A stretch of 64,000 nt of DNA from Thorsellia kenyensis (lineage in GTDB: Bacteria; Pseudomonadota; Gammaproteobacteria; Enterobacterales; Thorselliaceae). Under the pieces are notes generated by a model. It saw nothing but the letters and a program-made list of their open reading frames with translations, did no database searches and was not told where the DNA came from. The DNA lies in the NCBI RefSeq assembly GCF_042432445.1, contig NZ_JBHLXE010000070.1, positions 40,605 through 104,604 on the forward strand, in the 5' to 3' direction. The position numbers and the translations under genes were made by a program. Shown piece after piece: positions 36,155 to 46,634 of the stretch (the first letter of the stretch is position 1; the number at the start of each line of letters is the position of its first letter).

Positions 36155-36331
36155 ATTATATCCAAAAGTGAAGATTGCCAGATAATAAAGTTAAATCGGG
36201 ATAAACAAATAATTGTTAACACATCCTAGAACAACTAACTTGTTAGCAATATGACAAATATTTTTACATTTTGCAATACACAACCAATTAATAAGCAAAA
36301 ACTTTGATTTAGATTAATTATTGCACAACTG

Positions 36332-37249
36332 TTAGTCCATGCTAATGACAATATCTGCTTCTCTTTTTTCTGCCTTACTCATGCCTGAACGCCAAAAGAA
36401 ATAAGGCTCTGTAAAGCCACCTATTGCAGCAAGAAAAGGCTCGCCACTATTTGAAACTGCATGTAGTCCGATTGCCGCTTTCATACGTTTAGGCAAACGC
36501 AATATCTCTTCTGCAACTTTCAGAACAGCTTCTTTAGAGGATAATCCACATTCCATATACTGAACTATAGATTTAGCAGCGACAGTCCTAATAGCATACT
36601 CACCGTGCCCAATGCAACCTGCTGCTCCATAACGAGAATCTGCATACATACCTGCGCCCAAAATGGGTGAATCACCCAAGCGTCCAGGGTGTTTCCATGC
36701 CCATCCACTGGTACTGACTCCCCCAGCCATATGTGTAGTATTATCCTGTACTAATGCAACGACCGTGCCACCAGCTTTTTGAGGATCTGCAGTTTTCCAG
36801 GCAAGTTCTGAGAAATTTAAAGAGGGAACATCAACTAAATTATGATCTTTTAGCCACTTGTTATAAGCGATTAAACTATTAGGTGTCAGCGCAATATGTC
36901 TCCCAAATCCCTGTTCATCAGCAAAGTGTCTTGCCCCTTCACCTACCAAAACCACATGAGGTAAAACTTCCATGACTTTTCTGGCGACCGATATGGGATG
37001 AAGCGCTTGTTTAAGAGCGCCAATCACGCCAGCCTCTTTAGTTGTTCCATCAATAATCGCTGCATCAAATTCCATTTCTCCTAGCATATTCGGCCATGAA
37101 TGAATTCCCACAGAAGTGACTTCTTCATCTAACTCAACAATTTTGATCATTGTTTCAATTGTATCTAAATGGGATTTATTTGCATTAAGTGAAGAAATTC
37201 CTTCATCCAATGCATTTTTACCCTCACCTGTTATTAAAAAAAAAGCCAT
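36332..37249 (-). CDS. N4-(beta-N-acetylglucosaminyl)-L-asparaginase family Ntn hydrolase
   Basis: A 305-residue glycosylasparaginase or isoaspartyl peptidase family protein, made as a precursor and self-cleaved. The predicted nucleophile is Thr162 in AGGTVVALVQD, followed by the conserved GRLGDSPILGAGMYAD and GAAGCIGHGEYAIRT. HPISVARKVMEVLPHVVLVG is typical of the family. There is no signal peptide, so it is probably cytoplasmic. Substrates could be isoaspartyl peptides or glycosylasparagine; the latter would fit host glycoprotein use but is unproven. Confidence 0.85.
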   Translation of the reverse strand: MAFFLITGEGKNALDEGISSLNANKSHLDTIETMIKIVELDEEVTSVGIHSWPNMLGEMEFDAAIIDGTTKEAGVIGALKQALHPISVARKVMEVLPHVVLVGEGARHFADEQGFGRHIALTPNSLIAYNKWLKDHNLVDVPSLNFSELAWKTADPQKAGGTVVALVQDNTTHMAGGVSTSGWAWKHPGRLGDSPILGAGMYADSRYGAAGCIGHGEYAIRTVAAKSIVQYMECGLSSKEAVLKVAEEILRLPKRMKAAIGLHAVSNSGEPFLAAIGGFTEPYFFWRSGMSKAEKREADIVISMD

Positions 37250-37308
37250 AGTGATTCCCTAAGTTAAATTAATTTTTGCAGGTAAAAAGACATGGATACA
37301 TGGTGTGT

Positions 37309-38532
37309 TTATTGTTCATATATAATCGCATCAGCTGCAGCATAGGCTGAGCTCCATGCCCATTGGAAATTATAGCCTCCAAGCCAACCTGTTACATCTA
37401 GTACTTCTCCAATAAAATAGAGACCTTTGACAGATTTTACTTCCATAGTTTTTGAAGAAATATAATTTGTGTCAATGCCACCTAAAGTCACTTCAGCAGT
37501 TCTATAACCTTCAGTGCTATTAGGCTTGATAGCCCAGGAATGTAACAATTGATCGATTGTTTCAATCTTTTGAAGGCTCAACTCTGCTAAAGTAGTGACA
37601 GGTAATAAATTCATTTCATAAAAAAGTTCAACCACTCTTTTGGGCAGCAATTGAGAAATGAAGGTCTTTGTTTGTTGATTCGGATGAGAAGATTTTGCAT
37701 GGATAAGTAACTCTTTAAGTGAGTGGCCTGGCAATAAGTCTAAAATCAACGATTCTCCTTCTTTCCAATAATTAGATATCTGTAAAATAGCAGGTCCCGA
37801 AAGTCCCCGATGAGTAAAAAGAGTGTTTTCTTTAAATGTCATCCCTGTTTCAGATTTCACTTCACTTGCAATACTTATCCCAGAGAGAGTAGCCACATGA
37901 TCTAATAAAGGTTTATGTAAGGTTAATGGCACTAGCCCGGCACGGGTAGGATAAACAGGTAAATCGAATTGTTCAGCAATTTGATAGCCCAAAGGGGTAG
38001 CTCCTAATCCGGGCATAGATAATCCCCCTGTAGCTATAACCAGTTTTTTAGTGATTATTTCTCCGTCCTGACTCCCAATAGAGAATGCATCATCAAACAG
38101 CTTTTCGATGGACTTAATGGTTTGCCTCAACGCAATTTTAACGTTTCCTAACTTACATTCCTCTAGGAGCATATTCACAATATCTTCTGCACTATTATCG
38201 CAAAAAAGTTGACCTAGTGTTTTTTCATGATAAGGGATGTCATAGCGACGAATAAGCTCAATAAAATCCCATTGCGTATATCGCGCAAGCGCTGACTTGC
38301 AAAAATGGGGATTATGCGAAATAAAAGCCCCAGGTTCTATATTTAAATTGGTAAAATTGCAACGACCTCCACCGGACATTAATATTTTTCTTCCCGGTTT
38401 TTTACCATTATCTAAGACAATAACAGACTTACCCATTTGCCCTAATTGTGAAGCACAAAAAAGACCCGCTGCACCAGCACCTATGACAACAACATCATAC
38501 TCCCTATCTGCAGGAGATAATGGTGCCATCAT
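37309..38532 (-). CDS. yhiN: YhiN-type NAD(P)/FAD-dependent oxidoreductase (HI0933 family)
   Basis: A 407-residue flavoprotein with the FAD motif GAGAAG (18-23), KPGRKILMSGGGRCNFTN and ATGGLSMPGLGATPLG, and the end GEVLDVTGWLGGYNFQWAWSSG-like (TGWLGGYNFQWAW). The HI0933/YhiN family has no settled role. I place the start at ATG 38532, which overlaps the TGA of the upstream HD gene in an ATGA junction, implying translational coupling. A TTG three codons earlier is unlikely. Confidence 0.9.
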   Translation of the reverse strand: MMAPLSPADREYDVVVIGAGAAGLFCASQLGQMGKSVIVLDNGKKPGRKILMSGGGRCNFTNLNIEPGAFISHNPHFCKSALARYTQWDFIELIRRYDIPYHEKTLGQLFCDNSAEDIVNMLLEECKLGNVKIALRQTIKSIEKLFDDAFSIGSQDGEIITKKLVIATGGLSMPGLGATPLGYQIAEQFDLPVYPTRAGLVPLTLHKPLLDHVATLSGISIASEVKSETGMTFKENTLFTHRGLSGPAILQISNYWKEGESLILDLLPGHSLKELLIHAKSSHPNQQTKTFISQLLPKRVVELFYEMNLLPVTTLAELSLQKIETIDQLLHSWAIKPNSTEGYRTAEVTLGGIDTNYISSKTMEVKSVKGLYFIGEVLDVTGWLGGYNFQWAWSSAYAAADAIIYEQ

Positions 38533-39140
38533 TTCAGCCAACCTTTGTTTTTGGCATCTTGAAGTTGCTTGACAATGACTTCATACAGCTCAGGGATCAT
38601 CTCTTTAGCAATTGAAGCCCTCTGAATGACTTGTTCATATGCGATACCATTATCAACCCAGCTCTGCCCTCCATTATGTAAATTAAGCATCATAGGCATA
38701 ATTCTATCTATCACTTGCGCATATTTTGATTCTGGGGTTAAAGAATCTTCATACTCTTCCCATAACGACATAAATTCCTCTTTAAGAGGTGTTGATAATA
38801 TGCCAAAAATTCGGTGAGCGGCTTTCTTTTCGTTTTCAGCATTTGCTTCTCTGGCTGCTAGATCAAATGCAATCACATCTCCCGCATCAATTTCCACGAT
38901 ATCATGCAATAAAGCCATTTTAACCATCCTAAAGAAATCAAGATGTGCAGGTAGAAATGGCTTTAACGTTAATAATCCAATAGCTAGCTGCCAGCTATGC
39001 TCTGCTGAATTTTCATGGCGATGCTGGCCGTATATTTTAGTTTTTCGTTCAATCTGTTTTAACTTATCTATTTCCATCCAGAATTGAATTGTTGCGGTAA
39101 ACTGTCCAAAATCCAACGTTTCATTATGAGTATGATTCAT
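38529..39140 (-). CDS. HD domain hydrolase (COG1896 type)
   Basis: A 203-residue HD-domain protein. Metal-binding motifs are AEHSW (His48), LLHDIVEID (His79, Asp80) and QVIDRI. This arrangement resembles COG1896/HDDC2 nucleotidases, of which E. coli YfbR is a distant 5'-deoxynucleotidase relative. Substrate nucleotides are unproven. It is translationally coupled to yhiN and lies downstream of ssb but past the ssb terminator. Confidence 0.85.
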   Translation of the reverse strand: MNHTHNETLDFGQFTATIQFWMEIDKLKQIERKTKIYGQHRHENSAEHSWQLAIGLLTLKPFLPAHLDFFRMVKMALLHDIVEIDAGDVIAFDLAAREANAENEKKAAHRIFGILSTPLKEEFMSLWEEYEDSLTPESKYAQVIDRIMPMMLNLHNGGQSWVDNGIAYEQVIQRASIAKEMIPELYEVIVKQLQDAKNKGWLK

Positions 39141-39191
39141 TAATTATCCTTTTAATTAAGTTATTTGCTACACTAAATATTCCATACTGTT

Positions 39192-39222
39192 AAAAAAGAA
39201 AGCCCTTCACAAAGAGGGCTTT
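39192..39222 (-). terminator. Rho-independent terminator of ssb
   Basis: On the minus strand AAAGCCCT and AGGGCTTT form an 8-bp stem, followed by CTTTTTT. It lies about 70 bases past the ssb stop. Confidence 0.85.
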
Positions 39223-39289
39223 AATTATTATTTAGCAATCTATTCAACTACTATAAAAATGAATAATTTGCTCTTTTAATTCATCGCTT

Positions 39290-39829
39290 TTAAAAAGGAA
39301 TATCATCAGAAAAATCAGCAGGTGGTTCCATCGATGGGCCGGAAGGATTACTACCAGTAAACTGAGGAGCTGCAGGAGTCGAACTCGTAGCCATTCCTGC
39401 CCCCATAGCCATAGCAGGTGCAGCTGCCATTGAAGCTGCTCCCATTGGTGGTGCATCATAGCCCCCTTGTGCACCAGGACGTCCACCAACCATTTGCATC
39501 GTTCCATTATAGCCACTTATCACTATTTCTGTTGTATAACGTTCAACACCTTGTTGATCTTGCCATTTACGTGTCTGTAATTGTCCCTCAACATATACCT
39601 GAGAGCCTTTTTTTAAATATTGCTGTGCGATTTCAGCCAATTTGCCAAAAACAACGACTCTATGCCACTCTGTTTTTTCTCTATTTTCACCTGTATTTTT
39701 ATCACGCCAGGTTTCGCTTGTAGCAAGACTTAATGTGGCAACAGGATCATTATTCGCCATAAATCTAACTTCAGGATCTGCGCCTAAATTACCAAGCAAT
39801 ATCACTTTATTTACGCCTCTTGACGCCAT
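39290..39829 (-). CDS. ssb: Single-stranded DNA-binding protein
   Basis: A 179-residue SSB with the OB-fold (about 1-110, RGVNKVILLGNLGADPEVR and TEWHRVVVFGKLAEIA), a glycine/alanine/methionine-rich linker, and the acidic tip DFSDDIPF that binds partner proteins. It protects single-stranded DNA in replication and repair. It is divergent from uvrA as in E. coli. Confidence 0.97.
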   Translation of the reverse strand: MASRGVNKVILLGNLGADPEVRFMANNDPVATLSLATSETWRDKNTGENREKTEWHRVVVFGKLAEIAQQYLKKGSQVYVEGQLQTRKWQDQQGVERYTTEIVISGYNGTMQMVGGRPGAQGGYDAPPMGAASMAAAPAMAMGAGMATSSTPAAPQFTGSNPSGPSMEPPADFSDDIPF

Positions 39830-40226
39830 AAGATTCTCCTAATAATTAATTATTGTAACTCTTTTATAATAACAAATTTAATGACTTATGAAAAAACTCT
39901 AAGCTTAAACGTTTAAAATTCATTTTATTTTCTATTCTGCCATGCTCAATATAGTTTAACATAGGACACGCAAAACGGCACTGAAAATCCATTTTCAAAG
40001 AAAAAGAGATGCTTCTATATGTCTTATTATATTTGTGCGATAATATAGCAAGAACAAACTTAAAATTAGCATTTGTGAATTTCTAGCCATTATAACAAGT
40101 AACCACGCTAAACAAGAAAAAATTCAGATAATAAAAATTTTGTTATTGAATAATGCAAATTAAAAATTCACCAATAATCAGTTAAAAGACAACTATATTT
40201 TCTCTATTCAACGGATAAAAAATCTC
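39830..40226. other. ssb/uvrA divergent promoter region
   Basis: About 400 AT-rich bases between divergent ssb and uvrA. In E. coli this region carries a LexA box. I looked for CTGT-N8-ACAG or close variants on both strands and did not see one. No other structure stands out. Confidence 0.5.
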
Positions 40227-43052
40227 ATGAAATTTATTGATATACGCGGTGCTCGTACTCACAATTTAAAAAACATCAATTTAACTATCCCAAGAGACAA
40301 GCTGATTGTCATAACAGGTTTATCTGGTTCAGGTAAATCTTCTCTTGCATTTGATACTCTTTACGCTGAAGGACAACGTAGATATGTTGAATCCTTATCC
40401 GCTTATGCTAGACAGTTCCTTTCTTTAATGGAAAAACCTGATGTTGATCATATTGAAGGGCTTTCTCCCGCTATTTCAATCGAGCAAAAATCAACATCGC
40501 ACAATCCTCGCTCTACAGTAGGGACTATCACAGAGATTCACGATTATTTAAGATTACTTTTTGCCCGAGTCGGCGAGCCTAGATGCCCAACCCATGATAT
40601 CCCTTTAGCTGCACAAACAGTCAGTCAGATGGTTGATCAGATATTAGAACAGCCAGAAGGTACTCGTCTTATGATACTGGCCCCTGTCATCAAAGAACGT
40701 AAAGGTGAGCATACCAAACTGTTAGAACAATTTGCTTCTCAGGGATATATTCGTGCAAGAATAAATGGAGAGATTTGCGATTTATCCGATCCACCTAAAC
40801 TTGAATTACAAAAAAAACACACCATAGAAATCGTTGTGGATAGAGTCAAAGTAAGAGATGATATTGCTCAAAGATTAGCAGAATCAATTGAAACAACACT
40901 TGAGCTAACAGGTGGTATAGTCGTTATTGCAGACATGGATAATCCAGAAGTAAAAGAATTGCTGTTTTCAGCCAATTTTGCATGCCCAAGTTGTGGTTTT
41001 AGTATGCAAGAATTAGAACCTCGTCAATTTTCATTCAATAACCCTGCAGGTGCCTGCCCCACTTGTGATGGTTTAGGCGTACAACAGTATTTTGATGCCT
41101 CAAGAGTCATTCAAAATGATGAAGTTTCACTAGCTGGCGGGGCCATAAAAGGATGGGACCGCCGTAATTTTTACTATTTCCAAATGCTAACATCTTTAGC
41201 AGAACATTTTCAATTTGATGTGGAAACCCCTTTTAATGAGCTCAGTAAGAAAATAAAAGAAGTGATATTAAATGGTTCAGGAAAAGAAAAAATCGCATTT
41301 AAGTACACAAACGATCGTGGAGATATCGTTACAAGAAATCATCCTTTTGAAGGTGTACTCAATAATTTAGAACGCCGATATCGTGAAACGGAATCGATGG
41401 CAGTAAGAGAAGAATTGGCCAAATATATTAATAATCGCCCCTGCCAAAGTTGTCATGGCACTCGGTTAAAAGAAGAATCACGGCATGTTTTTATCAATAA
41501 CACCACATTACCCTACATCTCTGATTTAAGTATAGCCCAAGCAGCTGATTTTTTTGAAACACTCAGCTTATCGGGTCAAAAAGCTAAAATCGCTGAAAAA
41601 GTACTGAAGGAAATCAAAGATAGGCTCCATTTTTTAGTCAATGTGGGATTAAACTATCTTTCCTTATCTAGAAGTGCAGATACTTTATCGGGGGGAGAAG
41701 CCCAACGTATCCGTCTGGCAAGTCAAATAGGAGCAGGGTTAGTAGGTGTTATGTACGTTCTTGATGAACCTTCTATTGGTCTTCATCAACGTGATAATGA
41801 GCGCTTATTAAAAACACTTATCCATTTAAGAGATTTAGGTAACACTGTAATTGTCGTCGAACATGACGAAGATGCAATTAGGGCGGCAGATTACATCATA
41901 GATATTGGCCCAGGGGCTGGTGTGCATGGTGGACAAATAGTTGCAGAAGGTTCGATTGATAAAATATTAAAATCAAAGACGTCACTGACAGGACAATATT
42001 TAAGTGGTAAAAAAAGTATTATGATGCCTAAAGAACGCCATCTTATTGATAAGGATAAATGCATAGTATTGAAAGGAGCAACGGGTAATAATTTAAAAAA
42101 TGTAGATTTAACAATACCTGTTGGATTATTGACCTGTATTACTGGTGTATCTGGTTCTGGTAAATCGACCCTTATCAATGACACACTTTTTGCGATTGCA
42201 CAGCGAGAACTTAATCGGGCCACATTAAATGAACCCGCCCCTTATCGCTCAATCGATGGATTAGAACATTTAGATAAGGTCATTGATATCGATCAAAGCC
42301 CAATAGGAAGAACTCCACGGTCCAACCCAGCAACTTACACTGGCATATTTACGCCAATAAGAGAACTATTTGCAGGGGTTCCCGAGTCTAGGGCTAGAGG
42401 ATATACTCCTGGAAGATTTAGTTTTAATGTGAAAGGAGGCCGGTGTGAAGCTTGTCAAGGTGATGGTGTTATAAAAGTAGAAATGCACTTTTTACCTGAT
42501 GTTTACGTCCCTTGCGATCACTGTAAAGGCAAGCGATATAATCGTGAAACACTAGATATAAAATATAAGGGTAAAAATATTCATGACATCTTAGAAATGA
42601 CTATTGAAGATGCAGCTGAATTTTTTAAAGCCATCCCTGCGCTTTCTCGTAAACTGCAAACACTGCTAGATGTTGGGCTATCTTATATTAAATTAGGACA
42701 GTCTGCGACAACGCTTTCTGGTGGTGAAGCTCAAAGGGTGAAATTATCCAAAGAATTATCAAAAAGGAGTACTGGACAAACACTTTATATTTTAGATGAA
42801 CCGACAACAGGACTCCATTTTGCCGATATTGATTTACTGTTAACCGTGCTTCATCAATTACGAGATCAGGGTAACACGATTGTCATTATCGAACATAACC
42901 TAGACGTCATTAAAACGGCCGACTGGATTGTAGATTTGGGTCCTGAAGGCGGAAGTGGTGGTGGAGAAATACTGACTTTTGGTCCACCGGAGACAATAGT
43001 TAAATGCAAAAAATCGCATACAGCACGTTTTCTCAAACCTCTGCTTGGATAA
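40227..43052 (+). CDS. uvrA: Excinuclease ABC subunit UvrA
   Basis: A 941-residue damage-recognition ATPase. Walker A motifs GLSGSGKSS near residue 32 and GVSGSGKST in the second half; ABC signatures LSGGEAQRIRLA and LSGGEAQRVKLSKEL; zinc modules CPSC...CPTC and CEACQGDG...CDHCKG. Length matches E. coli UvrA (940). It loads UvrB at lesions in nucleotide excision repair. Confidence 0.98.
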   Translation: MKFIDIRGARTHNLKNINLTIPRDKLIVITGLSGSGKSSLAFDTLYAEGQRRYVESLSAYARQFLSLMEKPDVDHIEGLSPAISIEQKSTSHNPRSTVGTITEIHDYLRLLFARVGEPRCPTHDIPLAAQTVSQMVDQILEQPEGTRLMILAPVIKERKGEHTKLLEQFASQGYIRARINGEICDLSDPPKLELQKKHTIEIVVDRVKVRDDIAQRLAESIETTLELTGGIVVIADMDNPEVKELLFSANFACPSCGFSMQELEPRQFSFNNPAGACPTCDGLGVQQYFDASRVIQNDEVSLAGGAIKGWDRRNFYYFQMLTSLAEHFQFDVETPFNELSKKIKEVILNGSGKEKIAFKYTNDRGDIVTRNHPFEGVLNNLERRYRETESMAVREELAKYINNRPCQSCHGTRLKEESRHVFINNTTLPYISDLSIAQAADFFETLSLSGQKAKIAEKVLKEIKDRLHFLVNVGLNYLSLSRSADTLSGGEAQRIRLASQIGAGLVGVMYVLDEPSIGLHQRDNERLLKTLIHLRDLGNTVIVVEHDEDAIRAADYIIDIGPGAGVHGGQIVAEGSIDKILKSKTSLTGQYLSGKKSIMMPKERHLIDKDKCIVLKGATGNNLKNVDLTIPVGLLTCITGVSGSGKSTLINDTLFAIAQRELNRATLNEPAPYRSIDGLEHLDKVIDIDQSPIGRTPRSNPATYTGIFTPIRELFAGVPESRARGYTPGRFSFNVKGGRCEACQGDGVIKVEMHFLPDVYVPCDHCKGKRYNRETLDIKYKGKNIHDILEMTIEDAAEFFKAIPALSRKLQTLLDVGLSYIKLGQSATTLSGGEAQRVKLSKELSKRSTGQTLYILDEPTTGLHFADIDLLLTVLHQLRDQGNTIVIIEHNLDVIKTADWIVDLGPEGGSGGGEILTFGPPETIVKCKKSHTARFLKPLLG

Positions 43053-43251
43053 TAATTAAAACTTTATTCCCCTATGCATATTTGCTTAATCTCAATTAAA
43101 GTAAGGGGTAGAAATTATAATAGTAAAACGTGTTAAGTTATCCAAGTAGAACTTAATTTGAGCCAAGAATAAAAAGTAGGGTATAATTATTGATTAGACC
43201 AATCAATTTATAAATAATTGCTTACCTTAATAAGTAATAGAAGAGGAATGT

Positions 43252-44448
43252 ATGAATTCTGAAAGTAAACACCATGAATCGAATGATGAAATAGATTTAA
43301 AAGAATTAGTAATCACGCTATGGAAAGGCAAATGGTTCATCGCTCTGATTGCGATAATCATGATGATTTTAGGTCTTTTGTATAGTACATTTATTCAAAC
43401 ACAAACATCTACACTATCGATTAACGCTTTACCATCATATAAAGCGAACGCATATAATGAATTAAACGCTCAGCTAGCTCAGCTCAATAAAGAACTTACC
43501 CCATTTGTTAGTAGCGAAAAATCAGAAGAGAGAAAGGCGTTGAATCTATCTTCTGGATTTTTATTGTCTAAATTAATGGAAAGACTTTCGTCAAGGGAAA
43601 ATTTATTAGAAATAGCAAAAAAGATCAATTTGATTCCTAAGAAAAAATTAAATGACGAAGAGTGGAATGAAGCCATCATAGGCTTTATTTATGACATAAA
43701 TATTTTACCCCCTTTAAGCGCTGAAGAGTTAGCGGTGAATAAATCACCTAATCCAAGACGATATTGGGAAATCAGTAGTAGCAACGTTAAAGATAGCGAA
43801 GCGTATACAAATCTCCTCAATCAAAGCTTAGCAGAATCGAATGAGTTTGTAAGAGTCACCATTTTAAATGAGATTGAAAAAGAGATTAAACTGTTACAAC
43901 TCCTCAAAAATCATGAAATAGAAAATATTAATACTGATATAAATAATTTAAAAGCGCGTTATGAACAGGTTATAGAACAGAGAAAAGCGGAATTAATTGA
44001 ACAAGCCCAGATCGCTCGTCAATTAAACATTGCTAAAAATACGCTTGAAGGTAAAGAATTTATTAACGTACCTAATGTGATTAGCACATCAACTGAAAAC
44101 AGTTCACCTTTATATTTCCGTGGCTATGAAGCGCTTGAAAGTCAATTAGCACTATTAAATGAGCGTAAAAATATAGAACAATTTATTCCTGAATTGGTTC
44201 AGCTAAATGACAGAAAAAGAGTCCTTGAGAATAATCAGCTAGAAGAGCGATTAACTCAAGCGATAAATAATAGCCCCTTAGCCGATAAAACACTATTTCA
44301 AGCTGCTAATTTAGACATTAACAAAATCAAATTTGTAAGCAAACCTAACAAGTGGATTTTATTGTTTTTACTTGGGTTTTTGGGAATAGCTATAGGGGCT
44401 GTGTTTGTTTTATTAAAAGAGACCTTATTTTCAAAGAAAGTACTATAA
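43252..44448 (+). CDS. Wzz-like polysaccharide chain length determinant
   Basis: A 398-residue protein with two membrane helices (about 30-50 and 370-392) enclosing a long periplasmic coiled-coil region. DLKELVITLWKGKWFIALIA at the N terminus and KPNKWILLFLLGFLGIAIGAV at the C terminus are typical of Wzz/FepE. Such proteins set O-antigen or enterobacterial common antigen length. No glycosyltransferase or polymerase gene lies in this window. AGAGGA precedes the ATG. Confidence 0.85.
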   Translation: MNSESKHHESNDEIDLKELVITLWKGKWFIALIAIIMMILGLLYSTFIQTQTSTLSINALPSYKANAYNELNAQLAQLNKELTPFVSSEKSEERKALNLSSGFLLSKLMERLSSRENLLEIAKKINLIPKKKLNDEEWNEAIIGFIYDINILPPLSAEELAVNKSPNPRRYWEISSSNVKDSEAYTNLLNQSLAESNEFVRVTILNEIEKEIKLLQLLKNHEIENINTDINNLKARYEQVIEQRKAELIEQAQIARQLNIAKNTLEGKEFINVPNVISTSTENSSPLYFRGYEALESQLALLNERKNIEQFIPELVQLNDRKRVLENNQLEERLTQAINNSPLADKTLFQAANLDINKIKFVSKPNKWILLFLLGFLGIAIGAVFVLLKETLFSKKVL

Positions 44449-44808
44449 CATTTGAAATACCATTATAGAAACTGAAAAGGTATAAATTGCTAGCACATGT
44501 AAATGGGCTAGCAAAAAATAGCTAATAATTAATTTTGAAGACTATCTAGAAATTGCCACTTAATTATTCGCATTATAGATACTGATTGTGAAGAAGGTGT
44601 GAGAGCACTAGAATAAGCATAAATACGTTTTCATTATCTAACTTCACCTGTCAAGCCTCCCTTTTTTCTCTCACCAATTAATCATTTATATTAATAATTC
44701 TAAGCTAATCTTGGATAGTAACGCTTAACTTTCCACTAATTATTGAGCACAAGAATATGCAAAGTACTATTGTGTGGCTCATTATTTAATTAATCAACCA
44801 CACCTAAA
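44449..44808. other. Intergenic region between convergent Wzz-like and NSS genes
   Basis: About 360 bases. It holds a hairpin TTGCTAGC (44487-44494) / GCTAGCAA (44507-44514) with a 12-base loop, 38 bases after the Wzz-like stop. It has A rather than T after it on the plus strand, so it is a weak terminator candidate. The rest has no feature I can name. Confidence 0.45.
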
Positions 44809-46209
44809 CTAAATGAGACTTTGCATTACGCCACAAAAGCCCGTAACCGATTCTGTCCCACACACGGCATTAACTAATAGTGTCATTTTACCTTTGATAT
44901 CAAAGATTAAAATAATAATAACAGGAACCACTACACCTAAAAATATTCTAAAGGGTAACATCAGTGATTTTAATTTCGGTGAGTTAGCAACTAACTGTTC
45001 TTCAATTAAAGGCCAAACTTTCCATGCAACAAATAAGGCCAAAAAGAGTTCTCCTATTGGCATTAAATATTGACCAGTGACAACATCCAAAAAGTCAAAT
45101 AAAGAAAGATTTAAAATTTTCAGTTGGTCTGTAGCACCCATAGACAAGGAACACAATACGCCTAAGGAGAAAAAGCCAACCAAAGAGATAACCACCGCAG
45201 TGATTCTTTTCATCTTAAACTGATCTATTAAAGAACTCACAATAACTTCTAACAAAGAGATAGATGAAGTGAGTGCCGCAACAAATAGTGAAGCAAAAAA
45301 TAATCCACCAAATAACTGTCCTGCCGGCATACTTGCAAACACTGAAGGCATAGTAACAAAGGTTATCCCTGTTCCAGGATTAGCAGGAAGGTTTAACGCA
45401 GTAATCGCAGGGAGTACCATCAAACCGGACAAAACGCATGTCGTTAAGGTCAGAACAATTATCCAAACTGTGGAGGGAATAATGCTAGATTTGTCATCTA
45501 CGTAAGATCCATAAGTAATCATAATCCCCATAGCTAACGATAGGGAGAAAAAACTCAAACCAAGTGCTGATATCCAAGTTTCTCTTGTTACTTTGCTAAA
45601 ATCAAAGTCTAAAAATTGTTTTAATCCCTCCTCAGAACCAGGTAAAGTATTAGACCGGATAATAAGTATAAACAATAGAATAAGTAAAATTGGCATTAGG
45701 TACTTAGATACTTTTTCAATCCCTTTTTGTACACCAAATAATATAGTCGCGGCGGTTGCGCACGCAAAAAATAAATGATACATAACAGGAGAAATAGGTG
45801 AGGCTACATAAGTATTAAAATTGTTTAAACTGATAGCCCCATCTGTTGTATGAGTGGCACCTGTTAGGGTACTTACAAAATAAGCGCTAGTCCAGCCTCC
45901 GATAACGCTATAAAAAGAGATTATCATAAAACATACAAGAATACCTACCAGTCCAATAAGAGACCAACCTTTCCCTCCAAGCTTCTTGAATGCACCGTAA
46001 GGATTTAGCTGAGTTTTTCTACCTAAAGCAATTTCGGTACTCATAAGCACGAGCCCCAAAGTAAGGCAAATTCCTAAATAAATAAGTAAAAAAGCCCCTC
46101 CTCCATTTTTAGAGGTTTCAAATGGAAATTTCCATACCGCACCTAATCCTATAGTTGAACCGGCTGATGCCAGTATAAATCCTATTTTTGAACCCCACTG
46201 AGAACGCAT
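44809..46209 (-). CDS. Neurotransmitter:sodium symporter (NSS) family transporter
   Basis: A 466-residue integral membrane protein with about 11-12 helices. The NSS start is WGSKIGFILASAGSTIGLGAVWKFPF, the unwound TM1 that binds Na+ and substrate. GLSFFSLSLAMGIMITYGSYV marks TM6. Bacterial members import amino acids with Na+; the substrate is unknown. Na+ coupling fits an organism with Na+-NQR (see nqrM). Confidence 0.9.
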   Translation of the reverse strand: MRSQWGSKIGFILASAGSTIGLGAVWKFPFETSKNGGGAFLLIYLGICLTLGLVLMSTEIALGRKTQLNPYGAFKKLGGKGWSLIGLVGILVCFMIISFYSVIGGWTSAYFVSTLTGATHTTDGAISLNNFNTYVASPISPVMYHLFFACATAATILFGVQKGIEKVSKYLMPILLILLFILIIRSNTLPGSEEGLKQFLDFDFSKVTRETWISALGLSFFSLSLAMGIMITYGSYVDDKSSIIPSTVWIIVLTLTTCVLSGLMVLPAITALNLPANPGTGITFVTMPSVFASMPAGQLFGGLFFASLFVAALTSSISLLEVIVSSLIDQFKMKRITAVVISLVGFFSLGVLCSLSMGATDQLKILNLSLFDFLDVVTGQYLMPIGELFLALFVAWKVWPLIEEQLVANSPKLKSLMLPFRIFLGVVVPVIIILIFDIKGKMTLLVNAVCGTESVTGFCGVMQSLI

Positions 46210-46253
46210 AAATGCTCCTTAAAATCAAAATTATATACAATCTGTCTATTTGT

Positions 46254-46619
46254 TTAAGAGTGTTTGCCTTGAGCAATTTCATTTCTGATTGCATCCATAT
46301 CTAATTGTTTTACTTGATTAACAAGTTCCTCTAGCGCATTTTGGGGTAATGCACCTGATTCTGAATAGAGCATGATATTGTCTCTAAATACCATTAGTTG
46401 TGGGATACCCCTAATCTGAAAAGCATTAGCAAGTTCTTGCTCAACTTGGGTATTTACCTTAGCAAAAACCATATCAGGGTGCTCATTTGCCACAGCTTCA
46501 AAAATGGGGGCAAAACTCACACAAGGTCCACACCAAGGTGCCCAAAAATCAATGATTACGATAGAGTTATCTTCGATGGTTTTTTGAAAGTTAGTATTAT
46601 TAAGTTCAATCACAGACAT
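46254..46619 (-). CDS. Thioredoxin family protein
   Basis: A 121-residue protein of the thioredoxin fold. Active site WAPWCGPC (Cys30, Cys33), cis-proline in IRGIPQLMVF, and a slightly longer C-terminal helix than TrxA. No zinc N-terminal domain of TrxC is present. The ATG at 46619 has AAAGG upstream, and seven copies of a 6-bp repeat start 15 bases beyond it. It lies downstream of degS on the same strand. Confidence 0.9.
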   Translation of the reverse strand: MSVIELNNTNFQKTIEDNSIVIIDFWAPWCGPCVSFAPIFEAVANEHPDMVFAKVNTQVEQELANAFQIRGIPQLMVFRDNIMLYSESGALPQNALEELVNQVKQLDMDAIRNEIAQGKHS

Positions 46620-46634
46620 AATTTTACCTTTATT

